A stretch of DNA of 64,000 nucleotides. Origin: Salegentibacter_A chungangensis. GTDB taxonomy: Bacteria > Bacteroidota > Bacteroidia > Flavobacteriales > Flavobacteriaceae. Within the stretch, counting starts at the first letter, position 1, and each line of letters starts with the position of its first letter. The DNA is taken from assembly GCF_042678405.1 (NCBI RefSeq), contig NZ_JBHTLI010000002.1, forward strand, positions 1 through 64,000, written 5' to 3'. A program made the position numbers and the translations under genes. The notes under the pieces were generated by a model that saw only the letters and a list, made by a program, of their open reading frames with translations, ran no database searches and was not told where the DNA came from. Of this stretch, positions 25,670-36,155 are shown in pieces.

Positions 25670-26563
25670 ATGGCAAAACCGGCTAAAACCATACAAGAGC
25701 AAATACAACTGCTCCAAGATAGAGGGATGCTGTTTCATAACGTGGCAGATGCCCCTCACTTTTTAGGTAATATAAGCTATTACCGCCTTAAAGGCTATTG
25801 GTGGGAAATGCAGTCCGATAAGGTCAATCATAATTTCCACCCCAACAATTATTTCGAGGACATTATAGACTTGTATAATTTCGACAGGCACTTCCGCCTT
25901 ATTGTTTTCAATGCCATAGAGCGTATAGAAATAGCCTTACGTACAAAGCTAATCTACCATATGTCTTTAGCCTATGGTCCGCATTGGCATAATGAAACCC
26001 AATATTTTGAGAAGTATAAAAATCATTTAGGATTTAAGAGTAAATTAGCCAGAGACCTTGCCAACAGTAGTGAAGAGTTTATTATTAAGCATTACGACAA
26101 TCACGTTACAGAAAATCCAGAATCTTGGAAGGCTTTAGAAATTTTAACTTTAGGCTCACTTTCTAAACTATATCAAAACTTAAATCACCAACTACCCGAA
26201 AAGGCCAAAATCGCTACAGAATTTGGTCTAAATAATCAAAAGTATTTAGCCAGTTGGTTGTTAAGTACTACTTATATAAGAAACATAATTGCACATCACG
26301 GTCGATTATGGAATCGGGTAATCATCAATAAATACGATTGGCCTAAAAGTACTAAAGATCCGCTTTTAAGCTATACACCTAACCAATACCAACGAAGAAA
26401 AATATTTCCACTGGTATCAGCTATTCTATATATGAATAACAGAATTAGTCCAGGGCATCATATAAAAGACGAGTTGTTAGACTTGTTCCAACAATTCCCT
26501 AACACACCTTTGTATAAAATGGGCTTTCCTAAAAATTGGCAAAAAGAACCACTATGGAAATAA
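25670..26563 (+). CDS. Abi_2 family (AbiD/AbiF) HEPN abortive-infection protein
   Basis: A 297-aa protein of the Abi_2 family. FLGNISYYRLKGYWWEM (about 31-47), FDRHFRLIVFNAIERIEIALRTKLIYH (about 71-97) and the HEPN ribonuclease motif RNIIAHHGRLWNR with Arg204 and His209 (R-x4-H) are the family hallmarks. Members cleave RNA or block growth upon phage infection. Embedded between hsdS and hsdR, it may act if restriction fails. It is preceded by its own promoter and a structured non-coding stretch that could be its RNA antitoxin. All catalytic residues are intact. Confidence 0.9.
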   Translation: MAKPAKTIQEQIQLLQDRGMLFHNVADAPHFLGNISYYRLKGYWWEMQSDKVNHNFHPNNYFEDIIDLYNFDRHFRLIVFNAIERIEIALRTKLIYHMSLAYGPHWHNETQYFEKYKNHLGFKSKLARDLANSSEEFIIKHYDNHVTENPESWKALEILTLGSLSKLYQNLNHQLPEKAKIATEFGLNNQKYLASWLLSTTYIRNIIAHHGRLWNRVIINKYDWPKSTKDPLLSYTPNQYQRRKIFPLVSAILYMNNRISPGHHIKDELLDLFQQFPNTPLYKMGFPKNWQKEPLWK

Positions 26564-26597
26564 TAAGAACAATTAATAAACGAATACAATAAAAAAT

Positions 26598-29500
26598 ATG
26601 GCAGGCTTTTCAGAAATACCAGCAGTTGAAGTCCCAATGTCTAAATGGATAAGTGATTTAGGTTGGACAAACCGAGATAACGAGTTTTTAAAACGTTACA
26701 AACGCCCTTTAGCGAATCCCATTATTGATGAAATATTAGTTAATAAAATTGCTTCAATCAATAATATTTCTAAAGCAGATGCCAAAAGGGTGTTACCTAT
26801 TCTCACGCAACATTTTAACAATCCAAATACTTTAGAGGCTAATGAGTTGTTTTTGGAACGTGTAGTTAAGGGGGTAAATATTAAAATAGGTGAAGAAGAT
26901 AAAACCATTCGAATTATTGATTTTAAAAATCTCTGGGATAACGATTTTATAGTAACGCGTCAATATTGGGTACAAGGGTTTGAGCTGGTAAAACCCGACA
27001 TCGCTTTATTAGTAAATGGTATTCCTCTGATTTGTGTAGAAGCTAAACAGAGAGCCAAATCCAACTCTAATTATTTTAAAGGCATTCAAGATTTAAGCTT
27101 GTACGAAAGTAAAGTACCTAAACTTTTTATTTCAAACTTTTTTGGGATTGCTGCCAACGGTAAATTTTCTAAATATGGGGTTTTAGGAGCTTCTGCATCT
27201 TACTTTTTTGAGTGGAAAGATTTAAGTGTAGAATCACCTGAGAATAATCCTGCTATTAAAAACAAGGTAATAGCAACAAAACTTAATGATGATACAGGAT
27301 TATTAGATATGGATATTCCTGCCTACGAGCAAATGAGACGATCAGTCTGTAGCTTATTACAACCTGAACGTATTTTGGATATGCTTCTAAACTTTATGGT
27401 ATTTGAGCGTTCTCCGGAATCAGGCTTAGTTAAAAAAATAGCACGTTACCAACAGTATAGAGCAGCAAATAAAATTGTACGCAGAGCTGAAAAAGGAGAT
27501 TTTAAACAAGGTGTAATTTGGCATACACAAGGTTCTGGTAAATCATTAACCATTCTCTTCACATCCTATAAATTACGTCACCATAAAAACTTAGGAGATC
27601 CGGTCGTTTACATTATTGTAGATAGAAAAGACCTTAGGGAACAGATTGGCGATACTTTCGAAGAATCCGACTTTCCCAATACCTTTAAACCTATAAATAC
27701 AGGGCAATTAAAACATAAAATTAAGTCTCAGACTAGTGAAGTAATTATCACTAACATTCAAAAATTCCGTGAGTTAGATGGTATTACAGACCCAAGAGAA
27801 AATGTGTTTGTTTTAATAGATGAAGCGCATAGAACCCAATACGGTGATTTCCATTCTGAGCTTAAAGCTGCGCTTCCTAATGCAGGGCGTTATGCCTTTA
27901 CAGGAACACCAATTCCAAAAACTATAAAGGAATTTGGTAAAATCAGTACTACCGAAGTAGAAAAATATTTAGACCGATATAGTATTCAAGATGCTATTGA
28001 TGATGGTGCGACAAGAGAAATCATTTACACCTATGGTCCTACAGATTTACAAGTAGACAAAGACACTCTGAAAAAGGGCTGGGATGAACTCACAGAAAGC
28101 TTAGAAGATGATGAGAAGCAAGAGGTACAACGCAGAGTAAGACCTTGGAAAACCATTATAAAGAAACCCGAACGTATAGCTGAAATAGCCAAAGACATTA
28201 CCAAAGATTTCAGAGAAAAGGTTGAGCCTAATGGGTTTAAAGCTCAGTTGGTTGGTATAGATAAAGAAGCTTGTGTTTTATACTACAACGAACTGTTAAA
28301 GAATGGTTTCGACCCTTCTGAGGTGCAAGTTGTGTTTTCAAAAACAGCTAAGGAAAGTGAAGAGCGGTACACACTTTTTAAAGATCACTATTTAAATGAA
28401 GGTGAATTAAAAAAGGTAATTAAGAAATTTAAAAAGCGTATAACCCCTGAAGAATTGCGCAATGGAAATAATCTTAAAATTTTAATTGTTTGCAATATGC
28501 TTCTTACAGGCTTCGATGCCCCTATCGAGCAGACAATGTATTTAGACAGTCCTTTAAAGGAACATACTTTATTACAAGCCATAGCACGTACTAACAGACC
28601 GTATGACGATAAAGTTTCTGGAGTAAGTAAAAACAATGGACGTATTGTAGATTACATTGGTATAGATCTCAATAAAGCCTTGAGTTACGACCCTACAGAT
28701 GTTGGGACTTTTAAAGATGAAGAAGCTCTATTTAAAGATTTTCCTAAAGCTATTGATAAGGCAATGGGGCATTTCGATGATATTACGCTTCAAGATACCT
28801 ATGAGTGTTCTATAGCAATTGTTAGAAGGTTATCTGAAATAAACCATACCGAGTTTGAAAAGGAATTTAGAGCAGTTTATCAATTGTATGAAGCAATTTC
28901 ACCAAGTGCATTATTAGTACCTTATCGAGATCAATACAGATGGTTGATTGCTATCTACCAGGTTTACTTATCAGAATACAAACGTTTAGATTTTGATGCA
29001 GAGTTTTATGCAGCTAAAACAAGACAGTTAGTAAATGAAGCTACTGAAATTTTAGGCTTTAAAGGTCACTTGCCAGAAGTTAAGATTGACAGCAGCTACA
29101 TTGATGTATTGAATGGCTCTAAACTTAATCCGGACGATAAAGCTGAGAAAATTATACGTGATATCGAAACAGTAATCCGTCAAAGTGAAGTGGCGAACCC
29201 TATTTATGTAGACTTCCTAAAACGTTTAGAAGAGATCATCAAACAAAAACATAACAAGTCTAAAAAGATTGAGGACACTCTTAAAGATTTAGAAAAACTC
29301 TTTACGGAGGTGGAAGAAACCGAAAGCTTACCAAAAAAAATGGGCTTTGCAGATATGGGTGAGTTCTATTTCTATCAGGAAATGAAAAATAAGTTTGGTG
29401 AAAGTCTCGAAGAAGAAACAGCTAAAGCATTAGCGATGAAACTTGGCAATATAATTAGAGAGAAACGCTATGTAGGTTGGGCTGATAGCGAAAGAGAAAA

Positions 29501-29627
29501 GAAGTCTATCAAGAATCATATTGAGTTTTGGCTCTGTTCCGATGAATTTGAATCATTAGATCTATGTGATGAGGATGCTTTAGTGGAGCAATTTTTAGAG
29601 CATATGGTAAACCAGTATAAATTATAA
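26598..29627 (+). CDS. hsdR: Type I restriction subunit HsdR
   Basis: A 1009-aa restriction and translocase subunit. The PD-(D/E)xK nuclease is near the N-terminus (Asp134 in VKPDIALL; Glu148 and Lys150 in CVEAKQR). The SF2 helicase motor follows: Walker A TQGSGKSLT (about 310-318), DEAH box IDEAHRTQYG (about 407-416), FTGTPIP (motif III) and LLQAIARTNRPY (motif VI). The C-terminal helical part binds the methyltransferase. All essential motifs are present, so the system looks functional. The stop overlaps the next gene's start by one base. Confidence 0.96.
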   Translation: MAGFSEIPAVEVPMSKWISDLGWTNRDNEFLKRYKRPLANPIIDEILVNKIASINNISKADAKRVLPILTQHFNNPNTLEANELFLERVVKGVNIKIGEEDKTIRIIDFKNLWDNDFIVTRQYWVQGFELVKPDIALLVNGIPLICVEAKQRAKSNSNYFKGIQDLSLYESKVPKLFISNFFGIAANGKFSKYGVLGASASYFFEWKDLSVESPENNPAIKNKVIATKLNDDTGLLDMDIPAYEQMRRSVCSLLQPERILDMLLNFMVFERSPESGLVKKIARYQQYRAANKIVRRAEKGDFKQGVIWHTQGSGKSLTILFTSYKLRHHKNLGDPVVYIIVDRKDLREQIGDTFEESDFPNTFKPINTGQLKHKIKSQTSEVIITNIQKFRELDGITDPRENVFVLIDEAHRTQYGDFHSELKAALPNAGRYAFTGTPIPKTIKEFGKISTTEVEKYLDRYSIQDAIDDGATREIIYTYGPTDLQVDKDTLKKGWDELTESLEDDEKQEVQRRVRPWKTIIKKPERIAEIAKDITKDFREKVEPNGFKAQLVGIDKEACVLYYNELLKNGFDPSEVQVVFSKTAKESEERYTLFKDHYLNEGELKKVIKKFKKRITPEELRNGNNLKILIVCNMLLTGFDAPIEQTMYLDSPLKEHTLLQAIARTNRPYDDKVSGVSKNNGRIVDYIGIDLNKALSYDPTDVGTFKDEEALFKDFPKAIDKAMGHFDDITLQDTYECSIAIVRRLSEINHTEFEKEFRAVYQLYEAISPSALLVPYRDQYRWLIAIYQVYLSEYKRLDFDAEFYAAKTRQLVNEATEILGFKGHLPEVKIDSSYIDVLNGSKLNPDDKAEKIIRDIETVIRQSEVANPIYVDFLKRLEEIIKQKHNKSKKIEDTLKDLEKLFTEVEETESLPKKMGFADMGEFYFYQEMKNKFGESLEEETAKALAMKLGNIIREKRYVGWADSEREKKSIKNHIEFWLCSDEFESLDLCDEDALVEQFLEHMVNQYKL

Positions 29628-30217
29628 TGAATATTCCACAGGAATACATAATACAAAGAAAATCTGTTCGTCACGCCAGAATCAATGTGAACGAAAAGCA
29701 GGAGGTAAAATTAATCATACCTAATAGCTTTTCCAATGATGAAATTGAAAGATTAATCGAACAAAAACAAAATTGGATTAAAGAGAAGTTGGCAGAATTT
29801 CAGAAAGAAGAAATTTTGTCCATCCATATTCCACCTGCTAATATTTTATATTTGGGAGAGCCACACCCAAAGCCTAGAAACAATTTAGAAAAGTGGTATC
29901 GTAAAGAGGCCAAAAATTACCTATCAAAAAGGATAGATTTCTTGGCTAAAAAACACAATTTTAAATTTAACAAACTATTTATCCGAGACTCATTCAATAA
30001 ATGGGGTAATTGTTCTAAAGAAAAGAACATTTCATTGAATTGGCGTTTAATTAAAGCTCCGGTTAAGGTAATTGACTACGTTATCTTACACGAGCTTTGT
30101 CATACGGTTATTTTAAAACACTCACACGCGTTTTGGCTTAAACTCTCTACAGTATGCCCAACTTTTAATGAACAGGCTAATTGGCTAAAGAAATATGGTA
30201 AATCTTTGTTTCAATAA
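29627..30217 (+). CDS. YgjP-like metallopeptidase domain protein (DUF45)
   Basis: A 196-aa protein of the YgjP/DUF45 family with the zinc motif HELCH (about 152-156) plus a downstream His in HSHAFW, and the upstream signature NKWGNCSKEKNISLNWRLIKAP. These proteins are often found in type I restriction operons, where their role is unknown; a proteolytic alleviation function has been suggested but not shown to my knowledge. Start overlaps the hsdR stop by one base, so it is the last gene of the operon. Confidence 0.85.
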   Translation: MNIPQEYIIQRKSVRHARINVNEKQEVKLIIPNSFSNDEIERLIEQKQNWIKEKLAEFQKEEILSIHIPPANILYLGEPHPKPRNNLEKWYRKEAKNYLSKRIDFLAKKHNFKFNKLFIRDSFNKWGNCSKEKNISLNWRLIKAPVKVIDYVILHELCHTVILKHSHAFWLKLSTVCPTFNEQANWLKKYGKSLFQ

Positions 30218-30491
30218 AATATTAATATTCAAAAAGTTTATAATTTCTGTTTCGGAAAACAGATTATCAAATCAATCTAACAGAGACAAAAATTAAACAA
30301 ATATTTAAAATAACTGGGCGTTCAAATATTTACCTAATTTCTTCTAATTTAAATGCCTTCAATTAATGTTTCTCCTCTTAACACGGAAAGTTCGAAGTAT
30401 TTGCCAATTTTTACATTACACAATTTATACTGATGAAGTTAGTAGAAGAACTTCGAGATATCTAACCAGATGAATTCAATCTTCTCCATTG

Positions 30492-33400
30492 TTATTGAAG
30501 TCCGAATTCTTCATCCCGTATTTTTTCTAATTTAATCTCCTTTTCAAATCTGTCGATTTCTTTGGAAGCCCAGGATTGAACAGAAGGAATAGGATGATCT
30601 GATAAAGATCTTAGTAATTCTACACGAGATTCTAAATAAGGTACTCTTGAACCCACTGTAGACATGGAATGTAAATTACTAGAGACTTCTCCTAAAAACG
30701 CTTCATTTTCACCATGGGCATCTATTAAATTTTTGGTCAGTGAAAACCATTCCCCATCAGGCCCATAAAGAGGTAAATATCGTACCATTCTGGAAGCTAC
30801 CTCTTGATGATCTAACAACCAGGATTCCAGCTTTATTAAGCGTTCTGAAACTTGAAAAAATGGATTGTTAAACTCTGCACCCGTGAGCCAACTCATATTG
30901 AAAATCTCTGAAAAGAGTAGAAAGCCACCATCCTCCGATAGAAATGCTCCATATATTGGCCAAGCATTATCAAAATTCACTTGCAATGTAGCATTAGCCA
31001 CACTCGCAATATGATGATTGCTTCCCAGGCTGAAGCCTTTATTTCTATAGGTAGAAACAATACTTTTAGCTAGAGGCTCGGCAATATCTTTATCTGCATT
31101 CAACATAAAGAACATCACCTGTTCCCATTCGTAGAGGCCAGTTATTTCCTTCACATCTAAGTAGTATTCCAATGTATTGTAATGTATTGTAATGAGAAAT
31201 ATAACTTTTTAAAAATTCTACTAATGCCGCTTGATTACCCATTTCATCCTGCTGATGATCACGAATATGCCAGTAAACGATCTTGATAATCTGGCTTCGT
31301 ACCTCCTCTCCTAGATCATCCATACGATCCAATAAAATGATAAGTTCATCCAAGGGAAGTCGAGCCATTTCTCTTCTGGAAAAGCGAAACATTTGTGGAC
31401 TTATCCCTTTATCGATAAGTCTTATTAATTCACTTGCGTTATTTAGTGATGGCCTTAATTCCTGGAATATTACGAAAGCAAATAATGATTCATGCTGTAT
31501 AAAATTATCAAATATAGCCTGCTGCTGTCCAGGCATAAGCGTATTGACATAACCTCTTAAAAAAGCGGCGTTCCAATTATCTTCAACACCCATCTTAAGA
31601 TAAAATTCCTGCATGGCTACTATTAGTCTTTCATCATAATCATGCACTTTTCCGTAACACTTGCCAAAATAATAGCCCTCATACTGGGTGCCTTTAAGCA
31701 GCTGTTCAAAATAGGGCTCCAAATCAATATTTTTTGCGTTGATTTCCTTGGCTAAATCTTCAATATATTTCTGTTGCTCCTCATGATCCCTACCTCTATA
31801 ATAATCATAAGGTTCAGATACAAATCGCTTTATTTTTTGTGAAAAATTCCGTGGCTCTAGTTTTTTGAGTAAATCGGAAAAAAGTTCTTTAAGTGGCTCA
31901 GAAGATCTCGATCGATGCAGTCCAAGATTCAAGGAACTTAATAATTCTTTTTCATTCCAGGAATTCGCTGTAATATACTCCAGCTCTTGTTTTAATTTTC
32001 TTATGTCATAACCCATCCGGTCCAGGTCAGTCAGGCTATGAATAATTGCCTTCTGACTAATTTCGTTGAAAGGTGCCGGGGCTTTTAAGAAGGGTTTGAC
32101 AATATCAATTAATTCATTGATGTAACAATGAACCTCCTGTATATTCTGAGGCTGATAATCTTTTAATGGTGTTGCGCTTCCATCACGTTCCGCTCCCAAC
32201 ATTCGATGATTAGAATTTCGACCTAATACATGAGAGCAGACTTCAAGGCATAACTTATCAAAATTAGGATCCTGCTTCTCCAGTGCCCATTTTAGAACAG
32301 GGATACGCTCAGTGTACGGCACTTCTGTACCGGCCAGCTGAAAACTGAATAATTGTTTAAAATAACTAGTCGCATTATTACTGTAGTAGAATTCATTTTC
32401 TGCTACCGCAAAACTCATAAGCACACGTGCTGCATCATAAAAAACACTTTGTCGAAAACATAATTTTTCTAATGCCCAAACTAGGTTTTGACGACCTTCC
32501 TTAACTTTCTGTAATTCTTCCTTAGGTTGATTTAAATAATGCTTAACCAAAGTTCTGGTCGTAGCTTCCGGATTCACAATAACGATTGAGCGGAAAAGGT
32601 GTGAACCCATGCTAGAATTTAAAATCTCCGCTGTCGAAAAGCTTCCATCAACACCCCATAAATTTTCAACTAATTCCTTAGCATTCGTTGCTCCTCGAAG
32701 ATTTTGCAACTGATCGGTGACTTGAGTCTTCAGAGAATGCGGAATTTGCTTAATAAATTTTTCCAAACTTCTAATACTTGTTTCTTCCCAAAACATCATG
32801 GCTAATTTAAGAGCCAAAGGATTTGGTCGAACCATAATCTTAGTTCCCCTACGATCTATATTTCCTTTTTTAATATATTTTTGGATCGTCCGGTAAATAT
32901 GATCAGCATCTATACCAAAAAAAATAGAGATAAACTGGGTACCTTCTTCTAAGCGTTCATATTCTTTAGGATTAAGTTTGTATAGCTCTTGTAAAGGATA
33001 ATCAAAAGTTTTAAATGCCGATAAAATTTTTAGAATTTGTAAGTCCTCTTCATTTTTATCTCCTCTCCCAAAAACAAGTTTCTCTACAAGCTCGTTGTCT
33101 ACCATTTCATGAAAATCGATCTTTTGAAGTGAAGCTTCAGCAAAACCCTGTGCCATCTTAGTATTGCCTTCCGAAAAATCAATAAGGAATCTTATCTCAC
33201 CATCTTCCAATTCTCCCTTATATTTTTCTTTAAGAATATCTTCCGTGACCGATTTGTAGTCTTCTTCTTTTAGATCAATAATCTTTGAATCAATAGAAAG
33301 TCTTTGTGGTAAACGTTCAAAGTCCAAAGACACTAATTGTAATTTGCTATCGCTGCGCATACATTCGTTAACAAACATTTCGTGAACATTTGGAGGGCAA

Positions 33401-34302
33401 TCATCTAATACTAAAATCATTCGATGTTCCTGAGAATGATCCTTTATGAATTTCAGTACTTCAAGATGCCCGTCACCAACATCAAAATAAACCATTGCAT
33501 CCGCCAGGGTTTTTAATTCCGTTTGAAACTCTTTTGCGGTATTCGGCACTCCTGGATTAAACACTTCACACAAAAGACGGGATTTACCTATTCCTGAAGG
33601 CCCCTGTATCCGAACAATTTCACCTTCACTAATCCAATTCTTAATTTTAGTTATAATCTCATCCAGTCTGTGATTTGACTTAAAAACCTCGTGGTGATAT
33701 TTTCTGAGCTCATCCCATGTTATCAGGCCTAAAGGTCTTTTTCCGCCGGTGCAATACTGCACATATGAAACTGCAGCTATATATTGATTGGTCCAGTCCT
33801 TTATTAAGTTAGAATCATAGATTAAAACTTTAGCCTTAGTGGCAATGGCCTCGGCATCCTGTTCAGAAAGTCCCTCTTTTTCTTTTGCTTCGGCTATTCC
33901 TTCTTTGATGGCAGCTACACGCTTTAAAATTTGTTGCTTATTTAGATCATCTCCTGTAAAAAGAAGGTATGTCCCCTCCTTTTCTAGAATGTCTTTAACT
34001 TGCGGCTTTAGATTTCCTTTAGTGGTTAGTACTTCCTTTTTACAATCCGCTTTGGACATGGCAGAAGCCTTTCCCTGGAACAATATATCGGTATCAATAA
34101 TCCATTCGGATCCCATTGTATTGCTAGAAGTAATTCTTCCGTCCTCACCTCCATCAGGTGTATTGATATTCTCCGGCACACTGATTCTTACATCAGGAAA
34201 ATTATACTTCCAATGTTCACAATACAATAAGCGCAATAATAATTTAGTAAGTTGGTTCGCATCAAGTCTCTGAATAAGTTCAGCCTTAACATTATTGATC
34301 AT
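30492..34302 (-). pseudogene. Large STAND-type NTPase gene with nuclease-like N-terminus, split by a 10-bp duplication
   Basis: The first frame (34302-31090) gives 1070 aa and the second (31172-30492) 226 aa; removing one 10-bp unit at 31171-31190 joins them into one protein of about 1266 aa. Residues about 1-200 look like a PD-(D/E)xK/Mrr-type domain (PDGGEDGRI about 49-57, then FQGKAS about 75-80). A P-loop NTPase follows: Walker A GPSGIGKS (234-241), Walker B MILVLDD (about 295-301). The rest is a long helical, repeat-like sensor region. This layout is that of STAND/Avs-type antiviral ATPases, which is inference. Oriented opposite to the hsd operon and next to attR. It may be a phase-off allele rather than a dead gene. 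Confidence 0.6.
31171..31194 (+). repeat. 10-bp tandem repeat that shifts the reading frame
   Basis: AATGTATTGT is present at 31171-31180 and 31181-31190, followed by AATG. On the coding strand the current copy number gives ...SHYNTLQYIGILL, leaving the frame; with one copy it gives ...SHYNTLEYYLDV, which continues into the downstream frame. Confidence 0.85.
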
Positions 34303-34616
34303 ATTTATCTGTCAAATCGGAATTCAATCACAAGATACCAATTCCCAATATTTAGACAAGATTTAGTTTTTAATATCTACAAAATCGCTGATATATAAGT
34401 GTATTAACAAAACTTATTATAGCAATTAATTCAGACGGAAAACCATTACTAGGGAGCACTGATTTTTTTGAAAAAATTATTTTCTTTTATGAAATTGAAT
34501 TCTCTAGCGAAAGAACACCAACAAAAATGGAGAGATTTTTATTGCTATTTTTTGTGTTAATTTCTTGTACCTTTTTTGTACCCCGCTAATTTTTCCAGCA
34601 ATAGCAAGGGTTCAGT
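34303..34616. other. Gene-free right end of the element
   Basis: AT-rich and without genes. It holds an imperfect inverted repeat (ACACCAACAAAAAT near 34516 and ATTTTTTGTGTT near 34547) and TTGTACCTTTTTT at 34565-34577, which also occurs near attL. These are candidate binding sites for recombination proteins. Confidence 0.5.
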
Positions 34617-34635
34617 ATTTCTGTATTGGGAAATA
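34617..34635 (+). other. attR, 19-bp core
   Basis: Exact repeat of 15065-15083. Followed by A, so the frame FCIGK ends in TAA, which is probably the original mnmE end of the empty chromosome. Confidence 0.85.
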
Positions 34636-34766
34636 ATCTATTGGAGTGTATAAAATAAAATCTATTAGGTTTAATATTAGAGTTGTTACAGATTAGATTA
34701 TTTAATAGGATATTACAATTTCTAACAAATACTTTAAGTAATAGCATAAAACCTTTCCAGTAAAAT

Positions 34767-36155
34767 CTAAAATTCTGCAAGGACCTTCCTTAACTCAGCT
34801 CTGCTTTTCAGGAACTTCAAGAGTATCTCTAATTCTTTCATTCTTGAGGAAAGAAATGAACTTTCACGATTATTAACCAGGAAAAGGGAGCTATCACCAA
34901 GTTCAAACTTTCGTTGCTCAGCCTCTACCAGTTTCTCATAATTGTCTGTCACTTTTCCTATTTGATTTGTTTGAGAGCGATAACTTTTAATTTCTGATTC
35001 AAGTAGTTTCAGTTTATTTGAAATCTCACGTTCGGCATTCATTAACTCATATCTGGAGTCTTCTACGGCAAGTTTAGAGAGTTCAAGCGCTCCACGTTCC
35101 TTTCTCATAAGAATGGGAAGACTAAGCTTTATTCCAAACTTATAATCATCAACATTTAACCGCCTCCATTCTTCGGGTTCACTGGTAAGAAAATTATAGT
35201 TCAGACTCAAATCGGGAAGCAGCTGATCAGCCTTTAGTTTTCGATCTACTTCCAGTAAATTCAGATTATATTCCAGATAACGCATTTTGGGATTATTCTG
35301 AATATTTTCTCCAACCTTAATTTCATCTTCAATCCACAGGCCATTGATCTCATTGAGTAAGTTTTCTTCAGGCTTTACCGAGCTTGTGATCTCCAGCGGA
35401 GTATTATTCTCGGCCCATAAAAAATTCGAAAGTTTTAAAGAAGACTTAATTAAGTCCAGTTCAGATTGCTGAAACTGAACCAACCTGTTCTCATAAGCAA
35501 TATTTGCTTCTAAGGTATCTACAGCCGGTTTATCTCCCGCCCTGAATTGAGTTTTTACAGAGCGCATTCTGAATGCTGCATTTTCAACGTAATCCCCGAA
35601 AAATTCATATTTCTGATAGGCTGCATACCATTCAAAATAAGCCAACGAAGCCTCATAAAGAAGTTCAGCAGTCAAAATATCCCTTTTTACTCTAGATTGA
35701 TCCCGGTAGATCTTGGCCTGGCGCAAAGCCGCCATTCGCTCGCTCATAAAGACCCCATTAGTAAGATCTAAACTTACTCCTGCAGAATAAAGACCATCTT
35801 CAGGCACCGTATTTTCAGGGTTCAGGTAATATCCCGAATTCTTTTCATATTTTCCATAAAATTCAAGTCCGTAATAGGTTGGAATCTTAAAGGCCGAATT
35901 GAATAGATTATAATATTCGGTAGATTTATAGTTCTTTTTAGACAGATCTGTTTCAATCTTAGGGTCAAATTTGCCACGGGCCTTCATTAGTTTAAAATCA
36001 CCCTCATCAACCACCAGCCCCGCTTGTTTCACTATAGGATGATATTTCTTGACAATTGCAAGGTATTCACGAAAGTCAAGCCGAAGACTATCCTGCACCT
36101 GGGCAAACAGCGGTTGAAAGGAAAAAACGAAAATGGTAAAGATCAGGTTTCTCAT
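34767..36155 (-). CDS. TolC family outer-membrane efflux protein
   Basis: A 462-aa protein with signal peptide (MRNLIFTIFVFSFQPLFAQ) and long helical, periodic sequence typical of TolC/outer-membrane factor trimers (two repeats, about 30-230 and 260-460). It should form the outer-membrane channel of the export system encoded by the next two genes. The start overlaps the HlyD stop by four bases. Last gene of the tetR-ABC-hlyD-tolC operon, on the minus strand. Confidence 0.9.
   Translation of the reverse strand: MRNLIFTIFVFSFQPLFAQVQDSLRLDFREYLAIVKKYHPIVKQAGLVVDEGDFKLMKARGKFDPKIETDLSKKNYKSTEYYNLFNSAFKIPTYYGLEFYGKYEKNSGYYLNPENTVPEDGLYSAGVSLDLTNGVFMSERMAALRQAKIYRDQSRVKRDILTAELLYEASLAYFEWYAAYQKYEFFGDYVENAAFRMRSVKTQFRAGDKPAVDTLEANIAYENRLVQFQQSELDLIKSSLKLSNFLWAENNTPLEITSSVKPEENLLNEINGLWIEDEIKVGENIQNNPKMRYLEYNLNLLEVDRKLKADQLLPDLSLNYNFLTSEPEEWRRLNVDDYKFGIKLSLPILMRKERGALELSKLAVEDSRYELMNAEREISNKLKLLESEIKSYRSQTNQIGKVTDNYEKLVEAEQRKFELGDSSLFLVNNRESSFLSSRMKELEILLKFLKSRAELRKVLAEF

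Larger units (their letters stand above)
15065..34635. mobile_element. 19.6-kb integrative element in mnmE carrying a defence island
   Basis: Bounded by the 19-bp direct repeat att sites. It contains a tyrosine integrase near the left end, small HTH and zinc-ribbon proteins, a DUF3987 protein and a toprim/primase-like protein. Then come a type I restriction-modification operon with an Abi_2 gene, a YgjP-like peptidase and a STAND-type NTPase gene. Base composition is clearly more AT-rich than in the flanking genes. The 3' end of mnmE (trmE/thdF) is a known insertion site, for example for Salmonella genomic island 1. The gene order of the left half recalls NBU-type mobilizable elements, but I see no relaxase. 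Whether it still excises is unknown. Confidence 0.85.

Noticed and set aside
25278..25670. 130-aa open frame between hsdS and the Abi_2 gene
   Set aside because: Translation has no family character, and the frame covers a promoter, two hairpins with T tracts and a repeated 13-mer; treated as non-coding.
30492..31172. Independent 226-aa gene
   Set aside because: Removal of one 10-bp repeat unit makes it the exact continuation of the upstream frame; it is the C-terminus of the STAND protein.
34617..34635. tRNA gene as integration target
   Set aside because: The att core codes the MnmE C-terminus, and no tRNA fold is seen at either end.
34586..34780. 64-aa open frame on the minus strand across attR
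   Set aside because: Spans the att core and the end of the TolC gene; no coding character.
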